Positions 1 through 8,665 are shown, counted from the stretch's first letter. The stretch is 15,835 nucleotides of DNA from Lachnospiraceae bacterium (GCA_028694115.1 JAQUUB010000103.1:1-15835), one strand, 5' to 3'. Program-made: numbers and translations. The notes: a model not told the origin generated them from the sequence alone.

Positions 1-1
1 G

Positions 2-91
2 TTAGGACATGTTAAAATTGATACTACAATGCAATATGCCATGGTAAGCCAAAACAACGTTAAACTTTCACATCGGAAGTATATTGGTTAA
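2..91 (+). CDS. Tyrosine recombinase, C-terminal end only (cut by window edge)
   Basis: The frame starting at base 2 reads 29 residues and stops with TAA at 89-91. It begins LGHVKIDTTMQYA, the final catalytic box of the tyrosine recombinase family: the LGH histidine (codon 8-10) and, nine residues later, the nucleophilic tyrosine (codon 35-37). The tail ends HRKYIG. Such recombinases next to hsdS genes are known to invert or exchange specificity segments of type I restriction systems. Here the stop codon overlaps the hsdS-like frame that follows, which supports that role. The rest of the gene lies left of the window, so the identity rests on this short tail and its context. Confidence 0.75.
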   Translation, partial: LGHVKIDTTMQYAMVSQNNVKLSHRKYIG

Positions 92-713
92 TTGCCAATC
101 CCGATTTATCGAGATGTTTGGGGATCCTGTTTCTAATCCATATGGATATGACAAAGTCGCTCTTTCAGAATTGGCCGATATTAAAATTGGACCATTTGGA
201 TCCTTACTTCATAAAGAGGATTATATTGAAAATGGTCATCCGTTGCTTAATCCATCTCATATAGTAGATGGTAAAGTAGTTCCCGACCCTAAACTTACGA
301 TATCAGATGGAAAATATGAGGAGTTATCTGCTTACCACTTAAAAATTGGTGATGTAGTGATGGGTCGACGAGGAGAAATGGGAAGATGTGCAGTAGTGCC
401 AAGCAAAGGGTATTTGTGTGGAACAGGGAGTATTCTGATTCGAAGTAAGGGTGAGGTTACAGCAGACTATATTCAAAAAATTATTTCTTTTCCGTCATTC
501 AAAAAGACTATTGAAGATATGGCTGTTGGCCAAACGATGCCAAATCTAAATGTGCCAATAGTAGCTAATTTTCAAGTTATTAAACCTCCGATGGAGATTC
601 AAGATAGTTACTATTCATTCGTTATCCAAGTCGACAAATCAAAATATTACACACAATTATTTTATCAAAATAGTATTAAGAATAAGAATAACCAAATGAT
701 AGGAGGATGTTAG
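84..713 (+). pseudogene. hsdS: Partial hsdS cassette (one target-recognition domain), probably a silent specificity donor
   Basis: This encodes one half of a type I restriction specificity subunit, the part that reads DNA sequence for the methylase-nuclease complex. After a few residues comes SRFIEMFGDP, a junction typical of HsdS halves. One recognition domain follows (about residues 25-185, including KIGPFGSLL, GDVVMGRRGEMGR and QTMPNLN), then FVIQVDKSK, the start of a conserved helical spacer. Normal HsdS has two such domains and about 400 residues; this has 209. The only upstream start is a TTG at 84 inside the recombinase gene, with no ribosome binding site. I infer a silent cassette used by recombination rather than an expressed subunit. 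It stops directly against the hsdR start. A shortened working half-subunit is possible but less likely. Confidence 0.7.
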
Positions 714-3700
714 ATGTCGAACTTTAGTTTTTTAGAGAAGAAAAAAGAATATGAGTTGTTTGCATCAGCAGCACAGGAAGCTGAAAATGTATACGCATCA
801 GCACCAGCAATGTGTGCTGTTGGATGTAGAAAGGCATTGGAACTAGCTGTCAAATGGGTTTATTCAGCGGATAATACGATTGAAATGCCATATAAAGACA
901 ACTTACAATCACTGATTCATGAACCAACTTTTCGATTTGCCCTAGATTCCAACACATGGGGAAAGATGCCGTTTATTATTAAATTGGGAAATTTAGCAGT
1001 TCATACGGAAAGAAGTGTACAGTCAAGTGATGCATTAGCTTCACTTGCAGGCTTGTTTGAATTTGTTGAATGGATAGATTACTGTTACGGAAATGATTAT
1101 ATAGAACGTAAATTTGATGAAAAACTAGTTCCAAAAGAAAAGGTTGTTATAGATACCAAGAAAATAAAGGAGCAAGAGAGCCTTCTTGGTGAAAAAAATG
1201 CAGAGATTGAGAAGTTACGCAAACAAATTGAAACTCTTTCAGATAATTATACTGCTGAGAAAGAAAATCATCAGAAAACAAGGGAGTTTGTAGCAGAAGA
1301 TTTATCAGAATTTAAGACAAGGAAAAAATATATAGATGTAGATTTAAAAGAGCTTGGATGGAGTTTTACTGGGGAAACATCGGATGTGTGGGAGGAATAC
1401 CCAGTTGATGATATGATGGGAAAGCTTGGGCAGAAAGGCTTTGTTGATTATGTTCTGTTTGGAAAGGATGGACTACCATTAGCTGTTATTGAAGCGAAGA
1501 GAACAAGTAAAGACCCAAACATAGGAAGAAAACAGGCCGTATTATATGCAGATTGTTTGGAACGAAAATTTGGACGAAGACCGATGATGTTTACAAGCAA
1601 TGGGTTTGATACATATTTCTGGGATGACGAAACGAATCCACAGCGTCCAGTCAGCGGTATGTTTAGTAAAGGTGATTTACAGAAATTAATGAATCGAAGA
1701 ACAGAACGAAAAAAATTAGAAACAGTTGCTATTAGTGATAAAATTACGGATAGATATTATCAGAAAGAGGCTATTAGAGCTGTGTGTAATCAAATCGAGC
1801 AAGGCTACAGAAAACATTTGCTCGTTATGGCGACTGGAACAGGAAAAACACGTACAGCCGCCAGTTTGACTGATGTATTGAGCAGAGGCGGATATGTAAC
1901 AAATATCTTATTTATGGCCGATAGAACGGCACTTGTAAAGCAGGCAAAAGATGACTTTAAAAATTATCTCCCAGATATGTCTCTTTGCAATTTGTGTTCA
2001 AGTAAAGATGATAGAAATGCGCGTATTGTATTTTCAACCTATCCTACGATGCTGAATGCCATTGATACAGTTAAAACAAAGGATGGGCAAAGACTTTTTA
2101 CGCCAACTCACTTTGATTTGATTATAATTGACGAGAGTCATAGAAGTATTTTTAAAAAATATCGTGCAATTCTAGAATATTTTGATTCACTTCTTGTTGG
2201 ATTAACAGCAACACCCAAAACGGATGTTGACAGAAATACTTATGATTTTTTTGAAATGGAACATGGTATTCCAACGTATGCCTATGATTATGAAACGGCA
2301 GTGAATACTGATCACGTTTTAGTTCCATATTATAATTATGAAGTAAAGACAAAATTCTTAGACGAAGGAATCACCTATGATGATTTGTCAGACGAAGATA
2401 AAGAACGATATGAGGAGGACTTTGTAGAGGATGGTGGAATGCCAGAGTTTATTCCTTCTCAGGCACTGAATAAGTTCGTTTTTAATGAAGCTACAGTTGA
2501 TATGGTTTTACAGGACTTAATGGAACGAGGAATTAAAGTTGAAGGAGGCGACAAAGTTGGCAAAACGATAGTCTTTGCACAGAATAAGAAACATGCAGAA
2601 TTTATACTTGAAAGATTTAACAAGCTATATCCTAAATATAAAGGTAAGATGGCACAAAGAATTATATGTGATGATACCTACGCACAGACGATTATTGACG
2701 ATTTTAAAAAGCCAGATAGTATGCCACAAATTGCAGTATCAGTTGATATGATGGATACAGGAATTGATGTTCCGGAATGTGTCAACCTTGTATTCTTTAA
2801 GAAGGTTCGTTCAAAAACAAAGTTTTGGCAAATGATAGGTAGAGGAACCAGATTAGCGAAAGAGCTTACATGTAATGATGTTATTGATGGAGAATATACA
2901 GGAAAAAAAAGATTTCTTATTTTTGATTATTGTGGCAACTTTGAGTATTTCAGAGAAAAGCCGAATGGCTTTGAAGGAAGTGATACCAAATCATTGACTG
3001 AGAATATTTATGGAAAACAAGTGAAATTAATAGTTGCTTTACAAGAGAGCACATTTGAAGAAAATGAATATCAAGAGTGGCGTTCAAAACTTATTTCCAT
3101 ATGTCATGGACAGGTTTTGGCATTGAATTTGGATTTGTTTTCGGTAAAATTAAAACTTAAATATGTTGAAAAATATAAGTTAGAGGATGCTTTTAAATGT
3201 CTTAGTGAAAGTGATAAGGGCGAATTAATTAATGAGATTGCTCCGTTAGTGTTCTTGGATGACTCCGATGAAGCAGCCAAAAGATATGACAACTTCATGT
3301 ATGGATTAATGCTTGCTAACATAGATGCTATGCCGAGTTTCAAATATGCAAAAAAACAATTATGCGATATTGCTTTTTTACTGGAAAAGAAAATAAGCAT
3401 ACCGCAAGTTAAGATAAAACTTCCATTGATTAAGCAAATAAATACAGATGAATTCTGGACGGATAACAATATATTAGATTTCGAACAAGTAAGAGCAGAA
3501 TTACGTGAACTTATGAAGTTCCTAGTAGATGAGGACCCAGGAAGAAAGCCTATTATTACAAGATTAGTTGATCCAGTAATAGATGAAAAAGAAGGAATGC
3601 AACTTGATGCTGCTTATGATTTTGAAGATTATAGAAAAAAGGTTAACCGATATGTGGAAGAACATAAGGATACACTTGCAATATATAAACTGATGCACAA

Positions 3701-4088
3701 TATTCAATTGAGTTCAGGTGATTATACTGTATTGGAAAAAATATTTACAAAAGAACTTGGAAGTATGGAAGATTATCAGAGAGAATTTGGCGATACTCCT
3801 TTTGGCTTATTAATCAGAAAAATCGCAAAACTTGATCATGAGTCAGCAATGGCTGCATTTTCTTCGTTTATAAATGATGAGTCGTTGAATCAGAAACAAA
3901 TTTCATTTATAAATAAGATTATCAACCATATTGAACAGAACGGTTACATGGAGAATATCATGGATTTACAAAAACCACCATTCGATAAACCAGTGCCATT
4001 TATTAAAATGTTTGATGCAAAAACTAGAAATATGTTAATGAATACAATTAATTCTATTAAAGATAATGCAGTGGATGTAATAGCATAA
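714..4088 (+). CDS. hsdR: Type I restriction enzyme, endonuclease/translocase subunit HsdR
   Basis: This is the motor and nuclease subunit of a type I restriction-modification complex, which translocates unmodified DNA using ATP and then cuts it. Domains in order: DUF4145-like helical N-terminus (about 1-125); coiled coil (about 145-190); HsdR nuclease domain with PD-(D/E)XK residues D245, E260 and K262 (VDYVLF, VIEAKR); SF2 helicase with Walker A ATGTGKT (373-379), DESH (473-476), GLTATP (496-501) and motif VI QMIGRGTR (706-713); then a long EcoEI-type C-terminal region. At 1124 residues it is full length with every motif intact. The ATG follows the hsdS stop with no gap and has AGGAGG eight bases upstream. 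hsdM is not in the window, so activity depends on genes to the left. Confidence 0.95.
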   Translation: MSNFSFLEKKKEYELFASAAQEAENVYASAPAMCAVGCRKALELAVKWVYSADNTIEMPYKDNLQSLIHEPTFRFALDSNTWGKMPFIIKLGNLAVHTERSVQSSDALASLAGLFEFVEWIDYCYGNDYIERKFDEKLVPKEKVVIDTKKIKEQESLLGEKNAEIEKLRKQIETLSDNYTAEKENHQKTREFVAEDLSEFKTRKKYIDVDLKELGWSFTGETSDVWEEYPVDDMMGKLGQKGFVDYVLFGKDGLPLAVIEAKRTSKDPNIGRKQAVLYADCLERKFGRRPMMFTSNGFDTYFWDDETNPQRPVSGMFSKGDLQKLMNRRTERKKLETVAISDKITDRYYQKEAIRAVCNQIEQGYRKHLLVMATGTGKTRTAASLTDVLSRGGYVTNILFMADRTALVKQAKDDFKNYLPDMSLCNLCSSKDDRNARIVFSTYPTMLNAIDTVKTKDGQRLFTPTHFDLIIIDESHRSIFKKYRAILEYFDSLLVGLTATPKTDVDRNTYDFFEMEHGIPTYAYDYETAVNTDHVLVPYYNYEVKTKFLDEGITYDDLSDEDKERYEEDFVEDGGMPEFIPSQALNKFVFNEATVDMVLQDLMERGIKVEGGDKVGKTIVFAQNKKHAEFILERFNKLYPKYKGKMAQRIICDDTYAQTIIDDFKKPDSMPQIAVSVDMMDTGIDVPECVNLVFFKKVRSKTKFWQMIGRGTRLAKELTCNDVIDGEYTGKKRFLIFDYCGNFEYFREKPNGFEGSDTKSLTENIYGKQVKLIVALQESTFEENEYQEWRSKLISICHGQVLALNLDLFSVKLKLKYVEKYKLEDAFKCLSESDKGELINEIAPLVFLDDSDEAAKRYDNFMYGLMLANIDAMPSFKYAKKQLCDIAFLLEKKISIPQVKIKLPLIKQINTDEFWTDNNILDFEQVRAELRELMKFLVDEDPGRKPIITRLVDPVIDEKEGMQLDAAYDFEDYRKKVNRYVEEHKDTLAIYKLMHNIQLSSGDYTVLEKIFTKELGSMEDYQREFGDTPFGLLIRKIAKLDHESAMAAFSSFINDESLNQKQISFINKIINHIEQNGYMENIMDLQKPPFDKPVPFIKMFDAKTRNMLMNTINSIKDNAVDVIA

Positions 4089-4187
4089 TGCTGATTTGAA
4101 ATAAAGGAGAGGAAAATACAGGCGAAAAGATAGTGTTCAATGTATCGTAATTCATGGTGAAATTCAAAATAGAACAGAGGTGATTTT

Positions 4188-5702
4188 TTGGAAAAATTAT
4201 TCGATATAACACAATTTGATTCATACAAAGAAGATAACCGCCGTGAAGTAAAGAAAGCAAATGGCGGTCTACCAAATGATATGTGGGAAACGTATTCTGC
4301 TTATGCCAACACATATGGTGGTGTTATTATTCTTGGCGTGAAAGAGTTAGATGATAAACATTGGAAGACCACTGGATTAAAAGTAGCAGATAAAGAAAAA
4401 CGATTGGATGATTTATGGAATTTGCTTCATAATCCTCAAAAGGTCAATGTAAATCTTCTTACTGAAAAGGATGTAGAGGTCTATGAGGTTGGTGAAGATA
4501 TTATAATTGTGATTACAGTTCCAATGGCTAAGCGTACGCAAAAGCCAGTATATATTAATAATGACTTGTTTAATGGAACTTATCGTAGAACATATTCAGG
4601 AGATTACAAATGTACCAGACTTCAGGTCAAAGCGATGCTGCGTGACCAGACAGAAAATACTATGGATATGGATGTGCTTGATAATGCGGAAATGTCAGAT
4701 TTGAATATTGAAACATTACAGGGATATCGTAATCGACATAGAATATTGAAGCCGGGTCATCCATTTGAACGATATGACGATTCAGAATATCTTCGAAGTA
4801 TAGGTGCGGCAGCAATTTCTGATGAGGACAAGCGATTGCATCCAACAGCAGCAGGCATGTTAATGTTTGGAAATGAATTTAATATTATAAGGCATTTCCC
4901 TGAATATTTCTTGGATTATCGTGAAATGCTTGATCCAACGATAAGATGGACAGACCGCTTGCAGTCCAGTTCTGGAGAATGGTCTGGTAATGTATGTGAT
5001 TTCTATTTCAGAGTATACAATAAAATCACCAAGGACATTAAGATACCTTTCAAAACAAAAGGTGGGGATCGAATTGATGATACTCCGGTACATGAGGCAC
5101 TAAGAGAAGCACTTGCTAATTGCCTGATTAACACAGATTTCTATGGAGTTCGTGGTGTTGTTATTCGAAAAGAAACAGATAAAATAGTTCTCGAAAACCC
5201 TGGATATATTCGTACTGGAAAAACACAAATGAGAAAAGGTGGCGAATCTGATCCAAGAAATAAAGCATTAATGAAGATGTTTAATATGATTAACATTGGT
5301 GAGCGTGCTGGTAGTGGTGTACCTAATATCTTTAATGTGTGGGAAGATGAAGGCTGGGTAGAGCCGGTAATTGAGGAAAGATTTGATCCAGATAGAACTG
5401 TTCTGACACTGGAATTTGTAAATAAAACTGAAATTAAAAAAGCGACAGAAAAAAGCGCCGAAAAAAAAGCGACAGAAAAAAGCGACAGAAAAAAAGTGAC
5501 GAAAAAAACACAAGAGCAATATGATATTATTCTTAATTTTATGGATGATGGTAATTGGTATAAAGCAGTAGATTTAGTAGACGAACTTGGTGTTAAAGAG
5601 ACAAGAACCAAGGAATTACTACGAGCATTAGTAAAATTGGACTTATTAGAGGACGATGGTGCTACAAAGGGAAAAAAATATCATAAGAAATCTGTAGGTT
5701 AA
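4188..5702 (+). CDS. AlbA_2/Schlafen-like DNA-binding protein with HATPase_c_4 domain and C-terminal winged helix
   Basis: This is a putative ATP-binding transcriptional regulator. Residues about 15-140 match the AlbA_2 (Schlafen-type) domain, with REVKKANGGLPND and YANTYGGVIILGV. Residues about 295-395 match the GHKL ATPase domain placed after AlbA_2 in this family (HEALREALANCLINTDF, NPGYI, GERAGSGVPNI). A lysine-rich linker (about 415-440) leads to a winged helix (about 443-500). The start is TTG at 4188, chosen because AGAGGTG lies 5 bases upstream and the AlbA_2 fold begins soon after. It sits 99 bases after hsdR on the same strand, and such proteins are often found inside type I restriction loci. 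Its role there is not established; it may control the locus or belong to a separate defence or stress function. Confidence 0.85.
   Translation: MEKLFDITQFDSYKEDNRREVKKANGGLPNDMWETYSAYANTYGGVIILGVKELDDKHWKTTGLKVADKEKRLDDLWNLLHNPQKVNVNLLTEKDVEVYEVGEDIIIVITVPMAKRTQKPVYINNDLFNGTYRRTYSGDYKCTRLQVKAMLRDQTENTMDMDVLDNAEMSDLNIETLQGYRNRHRILKPGHPFERYDDSEYLRSIGAAAISDEDKRLHPTAAGMLMFGNEFNIIRHFPEYFLDYREMLDPTIRWTDRLQSSSGEWSGNVCDFYFRVYNKITKDIKIPFKTKGGDRIDDTPVHEALREALANCLINTDFYGVRGVVIRKETDKIVLENPGYIRTGKTQMRKGGESDPRNKALMKMFNMINIGERAGSGVPNIFNVWEDEGWVEPVIEERFDPDRTVLTLEFVNKTEIKKATEKSAEKKATEKSDRKKVTKKTQEQYDIILNFMDDGNWYKAVDLVDELGVKETRTKELLRALVKLDLLEDDGATKGKKYHKKSVG
5434..5511 (+). repeat. Short A-tract repeat inside the AlbA_2 gene
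   Basis: The lysine-rich linker is encoded by repeated AAAAAAGCGACAG-like units with five A-runs of 6 to 8 bases, the longest (A8) at 5461-5468. All are in frame here. Gain or loss of one A would remove the C-terminal winged helix while leaving the AlbA_2 and ATPase domains intact. Confidence 0.6.
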
Positions 5703-5706
5703 TTTA

Positions 5707-5740
5707 TGACCTGCATATTAATTGTGCAAGTCACAGGTCA
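5707..5740. repeat. Inverted repeat downstream of the AlbA_2 gene
   Basis: TGACCTG (5707-5713) and CAGGTCA (5734-5740) are exact reverse complements around a 20-base loop. It lies just after the AlbA_2 stop. It could form a weak transcript-end hairpin or be a protein-binding palindrome. No T-run follows, so a simple intrinsic terminator is not supported. Confidence 0.4.
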
Positions 5741-5773
5741 AGTGCGTAAGCAAGTGGACGCTATCTACGCTCA

Positions 5774-5803
5774 AAACTTCAATCAAAAAAATGATTGAAG
5801 TTT
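5774..5803. promoter_or_regulatory. Perfect 12-bp hairpin with A6 loop before the P-loop gene
   Basis: AAACTTCAATCA (5774-5785) and TGATTGAAGTTT (5792-5803) pair perfectly around six A residues. The hairpin sits 32 bases upstream of the ATPase start. There is no T-run after it on the + strand, so it may be a factor-dependent terminator, an mRNA stabiliser or an operator. The 5703-5835 gap otherwise shows no convincing gene. Confidence 0.5.
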
Positions 5804-5835
5804 AAGCGAAGTTTGTTGAAAGGATAAAATATCGT

Positions 5836-6264
5836 ATGAAAAGCAGACCCAAAGTAATGGAACATTTAAAGATTGTACATACATCATTTATAGTGAATTT
5901 TTCATTTACTAATAATGTGACAATCTTAACAGGGGCAGCAGGGACTGGTAAATCGATGCTATTTTCCTTTATCAGAGAACGTGCTGCAGCTAATGAGCAG
6001 TTAGCCTGCATAAATTATCTGAATAATTCAGAAGAAATCAAGACTATTATTTCTAATGCAGAAGGAAAGTTAATTGTAATAGATAATGCGGATATATTAT
6101 TAGGGAATGATATAAGAAAGCAGATTTCACTGGATGGCAAAAACCAGTATTTAATTATTGGAAGGAATCCAAAGAATCTGTTTGCTACAAAAGAAAATAT
6201 GTTTGAACTTATTAATGAAAAGCATGGAGAACAGACAGAGTTTAGGATGAAATCTTGTCTATAA
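5836..6264 (+). CDS. Small P-loop ATPase of unknown function
   Basis: A 142-residue protein with a clear Walker A (GAAGTGKS, residues 33-40) and a Walker B-like strand (LIVIDNAD, 79-86, D83). A third strand, YLIIGRNP (about 105-112), sits where a sensor-like strand would follow. The order fits a minimal AAA/ABC-like nucleotide-binding core. It has no arginine finger I can place, no lid domain, no membrane segment and no signal peptide. It is far shorter than typical AAA proteins, so it is either a compact standalone ATPase or the remnant of a longer one. AAAGGA lies about 11 bases before the ATG. The 21-bp repeat array begins 25 bases after its stop. I do not recognise a named family. Confidence 0.7.
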   Translation: MKSRPKVMEHLKIVHTSFIVNFSFTNNVTILTGAAGTGKSMLFSFIRERAAANEQLACINYLNNSEEIKTIISNAEGKLIVIDNADILLGNDIRKQISLDGKNQYLIIGRNPKNLFATKENMFELINEKHGEQTEFRMKSCL

Positions 6265-6289
6265 ATGAATAGTTGAGCATATCAGAATC

Positions 6290-6496
6290 GGGCTATTGAA
6301 GTTTAAAACCAGACTATTGATACTTAAAATCAGGCTATTCAAATTAAAAAGTTGTCTATTGAGACACAAAAGTTGGCTATTTAAACAAAAAGCTGGCTAT
6401 TCAGATTAAAAAGTCGGTGATTGAAGTGAAAAGCTGGCGATTGAAATCAAAAAGTCGGCAATTGAAAATTAAAAATGAGCGATTTACATCAAATTA
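6290..6496. repeat. Array of ten 20-21 bp direct repeats with phased A-tracts
   Basis: Units resemble GGCTATTGAAATTAAAAA followed by GT, CT or similar. The core ATT falls at 6295, 6316, 6337, 6358, 6379, 6399, 6420, 6440, 6461 and 6482, giving spacings of 21 with two of 20. That is two helical turns, so each core and each A-tract faces the same side of the DNA, as in bent DNA or iteron arrays. Left-hand units keep CTATT; right-hand units drift to GATT or AATT. The array fills the gap between the small ATPase and the DUF6429-GNAT gene and overlaps an open frame that continues into the latter. There are no unique spacers, so it is not CRISPR. Its function is unknown. Confidence 0.85.
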
Positions 6497-6515
6497 TAAA
6501 AGGAGTAATCTACTG

Positions 6516-7292
6516 ATGGATAAAAAATCATATGAGCAGTCGATAGAAGAATTATCATTAATGCTAATGTACCTGACAAGGCAGCAGGATAATAATGAAT
6601 ATTGCAGATATAGAGAACTGAGCTGGAAAGGCTATGATTTTAAGGCTTTGGAAAAACTTGATAACAGTAAACTTATCTATCAGCCTAGAAGCAAACGAGG
6701 ATTTGATAAGTACCTGTATTTGTCAGAAGAGGGTAGAGAAAGGGCGCAGAAACTTCTGTCAGAATATGGATTTACAGATAAAGAAATGAATTGTAAATAT
6801 GAGTTTCGATATATTCATGCAGATGAAACGGAACAGGCAGCCGATATTGAACAGATTTGCTTTCCACCCAATGAAGCATGCTCTAGAGAAATGATGATTG
6901 AAAGAATTAAAATTGCACCAGATTTCTTCTTGGTTGCTGTGGATAAGAAAACAGGTAAAATAGTTGGATTTTTGAATGGATTAGCAACAGATGAATACTC
7001 CTTTAGGGATGAGTTCTTTACAGATGCATCACTTCATAATCCAGATGGAAAGAATATAATGATCCTAGGGTTGGACGTACTACCAGAATATCGTAAGCAA
7101 GGATTAGCGAGAGAGATTATGTATCAATATCTTAGAAAAGAATGGGAAAGAGACAGGAAATTTGTTATTCTTACATGCCTGGCAAATAAAGTAAAAATGT
7201 ATAAGAAGATGGGATTTGATGATAGAGGTATTGCAGATTCTAGCTGGGGTTCAGAAGAATGGCATGAGATGTGTTGTGTGTTAAATATATAA
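6516..7292 (+). CDS. DUF6429-like winged helix fused to a GNAT N-acetyltransferase
   Basis: Residues 1-85 resemble the DUF6429 winged-helix fold ([44 protein letters not shown]). Residues about 95-258 form a GNAT acetyltransferase, which moves an acetyl group from acetyl-CoA to an amine. The acetyl-CoA loop is seen at [14 protein letters not shown] (189-202), and YKKMGF (229-234) is the usual GNAT end motif. The ATG at 6516 is chosen because AAAGGAG lies about 11 bases upstream and the conserved domain starts there. The frame stays open back to 6363 and has a GTG at 6417, but that part encodes only the repeat array. The substrate is unknown; the fusion suggests a DNA-binding or regulatory acetyltransferase. 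Confidence 0.8.
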   Translation: MDKKSYEQSIEELSLMLMYLTRQQDNNEYCRYRELSWKGYDFKALEKLDNSKLIYQPRSKRGFDKYLYLSEEGRERAQKLLSEYGFTDKEMNCKYEFRYIHADETEQAADIEQICFPPNEACSREMMIERIKIAPDFFLVAVDKKTGKIVGFLNGLATDEYSFRDEFFTDASLHNPDGKNIMILGLDVLPEYRKQGLAREIMYQYLRKEWERDRKFVILTCLANKVKMYKKMGFDDRGIADSSWGSEEWHEMCCVLNI

Positions 7293-7317
7293 AGTACATA
7301 CGAGAAAGGATACAAGA

Positions 7318-8586
7318 ATGTTACTAAAAGAAAGATTATCAGAATATACGAAAGACAATTTATTAGATCAGGCAAGAAGCTTTGAAATTCGTGGATGTTC
7401 TGGATTAAGAAAAGCAGAGTTGATTGACAAAATAGTTAAAGAGTTTTGTACAGAAGAAATGCTACGTAGCAGACTTGCATGTCTTACGAAAGAGCAGATG
7501 AATATATTTCGAAAATCCTGCATTTCACCAGTAGCAATTGGAGTAGATGAGGTAGCTTCAGGATTTCAGCTATTTCTTTATTGGCTAGGATATTTTGAGG
7601 ACCCTTCAGATAGATTTTGTGTATTTGAAGAGGTAAAGGAAGTATTTGAAAAAATTGATGATGAGGAATTTAAAAGGGACAACCAGAGAAAAGGCTGGAT
7701 GATGAATTGTATTCAGTTTTTTGTGAATTATTATGGAATTGCCCCACTTGAGATTATACATAAAATGTATTGCCAGAATATTAAAGTTTCGATGCAGGAT
7801 ATGATCGAAATGCTGGGAGAATTTCCAATGGATATTATAGAGTCAGCTATTTTCTCTATGGATATGCTCGGGATGAGTGATTGGCCGGAAACCACACCAT
7901 TATATTCGAGAACTGGATTGTTAGTGTATTTGCCACTTTTTGAACAGGATGATACTGGGAAAGATGAGTTACAATATCTAATTAACAGTCAGATGGATAA
8001 GGACTTTTATATCCCTACAGTAAAACAGATTGACGAAATATGCAGTGTTGGGTATGAAGAAAGTGCATTGGCATATAGGCATTTGGAAAAGTTTTTAAAC
8101 AAGAAAATGTATCTATCGTATGAACAAGCAGTTACATGGTGCTTACAGATATGGGCAAACAGTTATGAAGGAAATTCACCTAGTGATATATTTCAAAAAT
8201 TAAATGATGCAAATATTGTTTTTGACAGTGAAACCCAAATGAATGAATTCTTGAAACTGTTGATGAATGCACATAACGGAACAAGATTGAAGGAAAATCG
8301 AGGACACAGGCCAGATGAACTTAGACCAAAATCATTTTCAGGAGGTATGCCAACTATAGTTCCGGGAAGTAGTCATGCTGCAAAAATGTTGAGCGAGGCT
8401 ATGCCTCAGTTACAGGCTATGGGGATTCCTATTGATATCAATGGAGATTCAGATGAAATACAAGAGATGTCATTTTTAAATGGAATTAATGGACAGGCTG
8501 TGAAATCTGTCAAAAAAGTATATCCGAATGATCCATGTCCATGTGGCTCGGGAAAGAAATATAAAAAGTGCTGTGGACGTAAGTAG
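7318..8586 (+). CDS. SEC-C zinc-motif protein with SAP/Rho_N-like N-terminus
   Basis: This 422-residue protein ends in a textbook SEC-C motif, [15 protein letters not shown], with zinc ligands C407, C409, C418 and C419. The same motif occurs at the end of SecA and in many unrelated proteins, where it binds zinc and often mediates contact with partners. Residues about 5-45 ([31 protein letters not shown]) look like a SAP or Rho N-terminal helical nucleic-acid-binding domain. The middle (50-390) is mostly helical and unassigned. AGAAAGGA lies before the ATG, 25 bases after the GNAT gene, so the two are probably co-transcribed. The domain pattern suggests a nucleic-acid-associated protein; no enzyme motif is visible. 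Confidence 0.75.
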   Translation: MLLKERLSEYTKDNLLDQARSFEIRGCSGLRKAELIDKIVKEFCTEEMLRSRLACLTKEQMNIFRKSCISPVAIGVDEVASGFQLFLYWLGYFEDPSDRFCVFEEVKEVFEKIDDEEFKRDNQRKGWMMNCIQFFVNYYGIAPLEIIHKMYCQNIKVSMQDMIEMLGEFPMDIIESAIFSMDMLGMSDWPETTPLYSRTGLLVYLPLFEQDDTGKDELQYLINSQMDKDFYIPTVKQIDEICSVGYEESALAYRHLEKFLNKKMYLSYEQAVTWCLQIWANSYEGNSPSDIFQKLNDANIVFDSETQMNEFLKLLMNAHNGTRLKENRGHRPDELRPKSFSGGMPTIVPGSSHAAKMLSEAMPQLQAMGIPIDINGDSDEIQEMSFLNGINGQAVKSVKKVYPNDPCPCGSGKKYKKCCGRK

Positions 8587-8665
8587 CTAATGCAAGAGGT
8601 CATGAAGGAGATTATTCGCGAAAATTACAAGAGTTGTTATGAAAACATATGAGGAGGGTTATGAA

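Noticed and set aside
4089..4187. Possible small gene between hsdR and the AlbA_2 gene, after AAAGGAGAGG
   Set aside because: No start codon follows the site and no open frame of useful length exists.
5141..5611. 156-codon - strand frame within the AlbA_2 gene
   Set aside because: It is an antisense shadow; its serine- and phenylalanine-rich sequence comes from the lysine-rich linker of the real gene.
6290..6496. CRISPR array
   Set aside because: Units abut each other with a 20-21 bp period and there are no unique spacers or cas genes.
6417..6515. Longer GTG-started form of the DUF6429-GNAT protein
   Set aside because: The extra 33 residues are translated repeat array, there is no ribosome binding site before the GTG, and a good site precedes the ATG at 6516.
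8590..8652. 20-codon frame between the SEC-C and EcsC-like genes
   Set aside because: No ribosome binding site and no recognisable pattern; likely chance.
8639..8665. Upstream ATG for the EcsC-like protein
   Set aside because: The GAGGAGGG site lies inside this stretch and serves the ATG at 8666.
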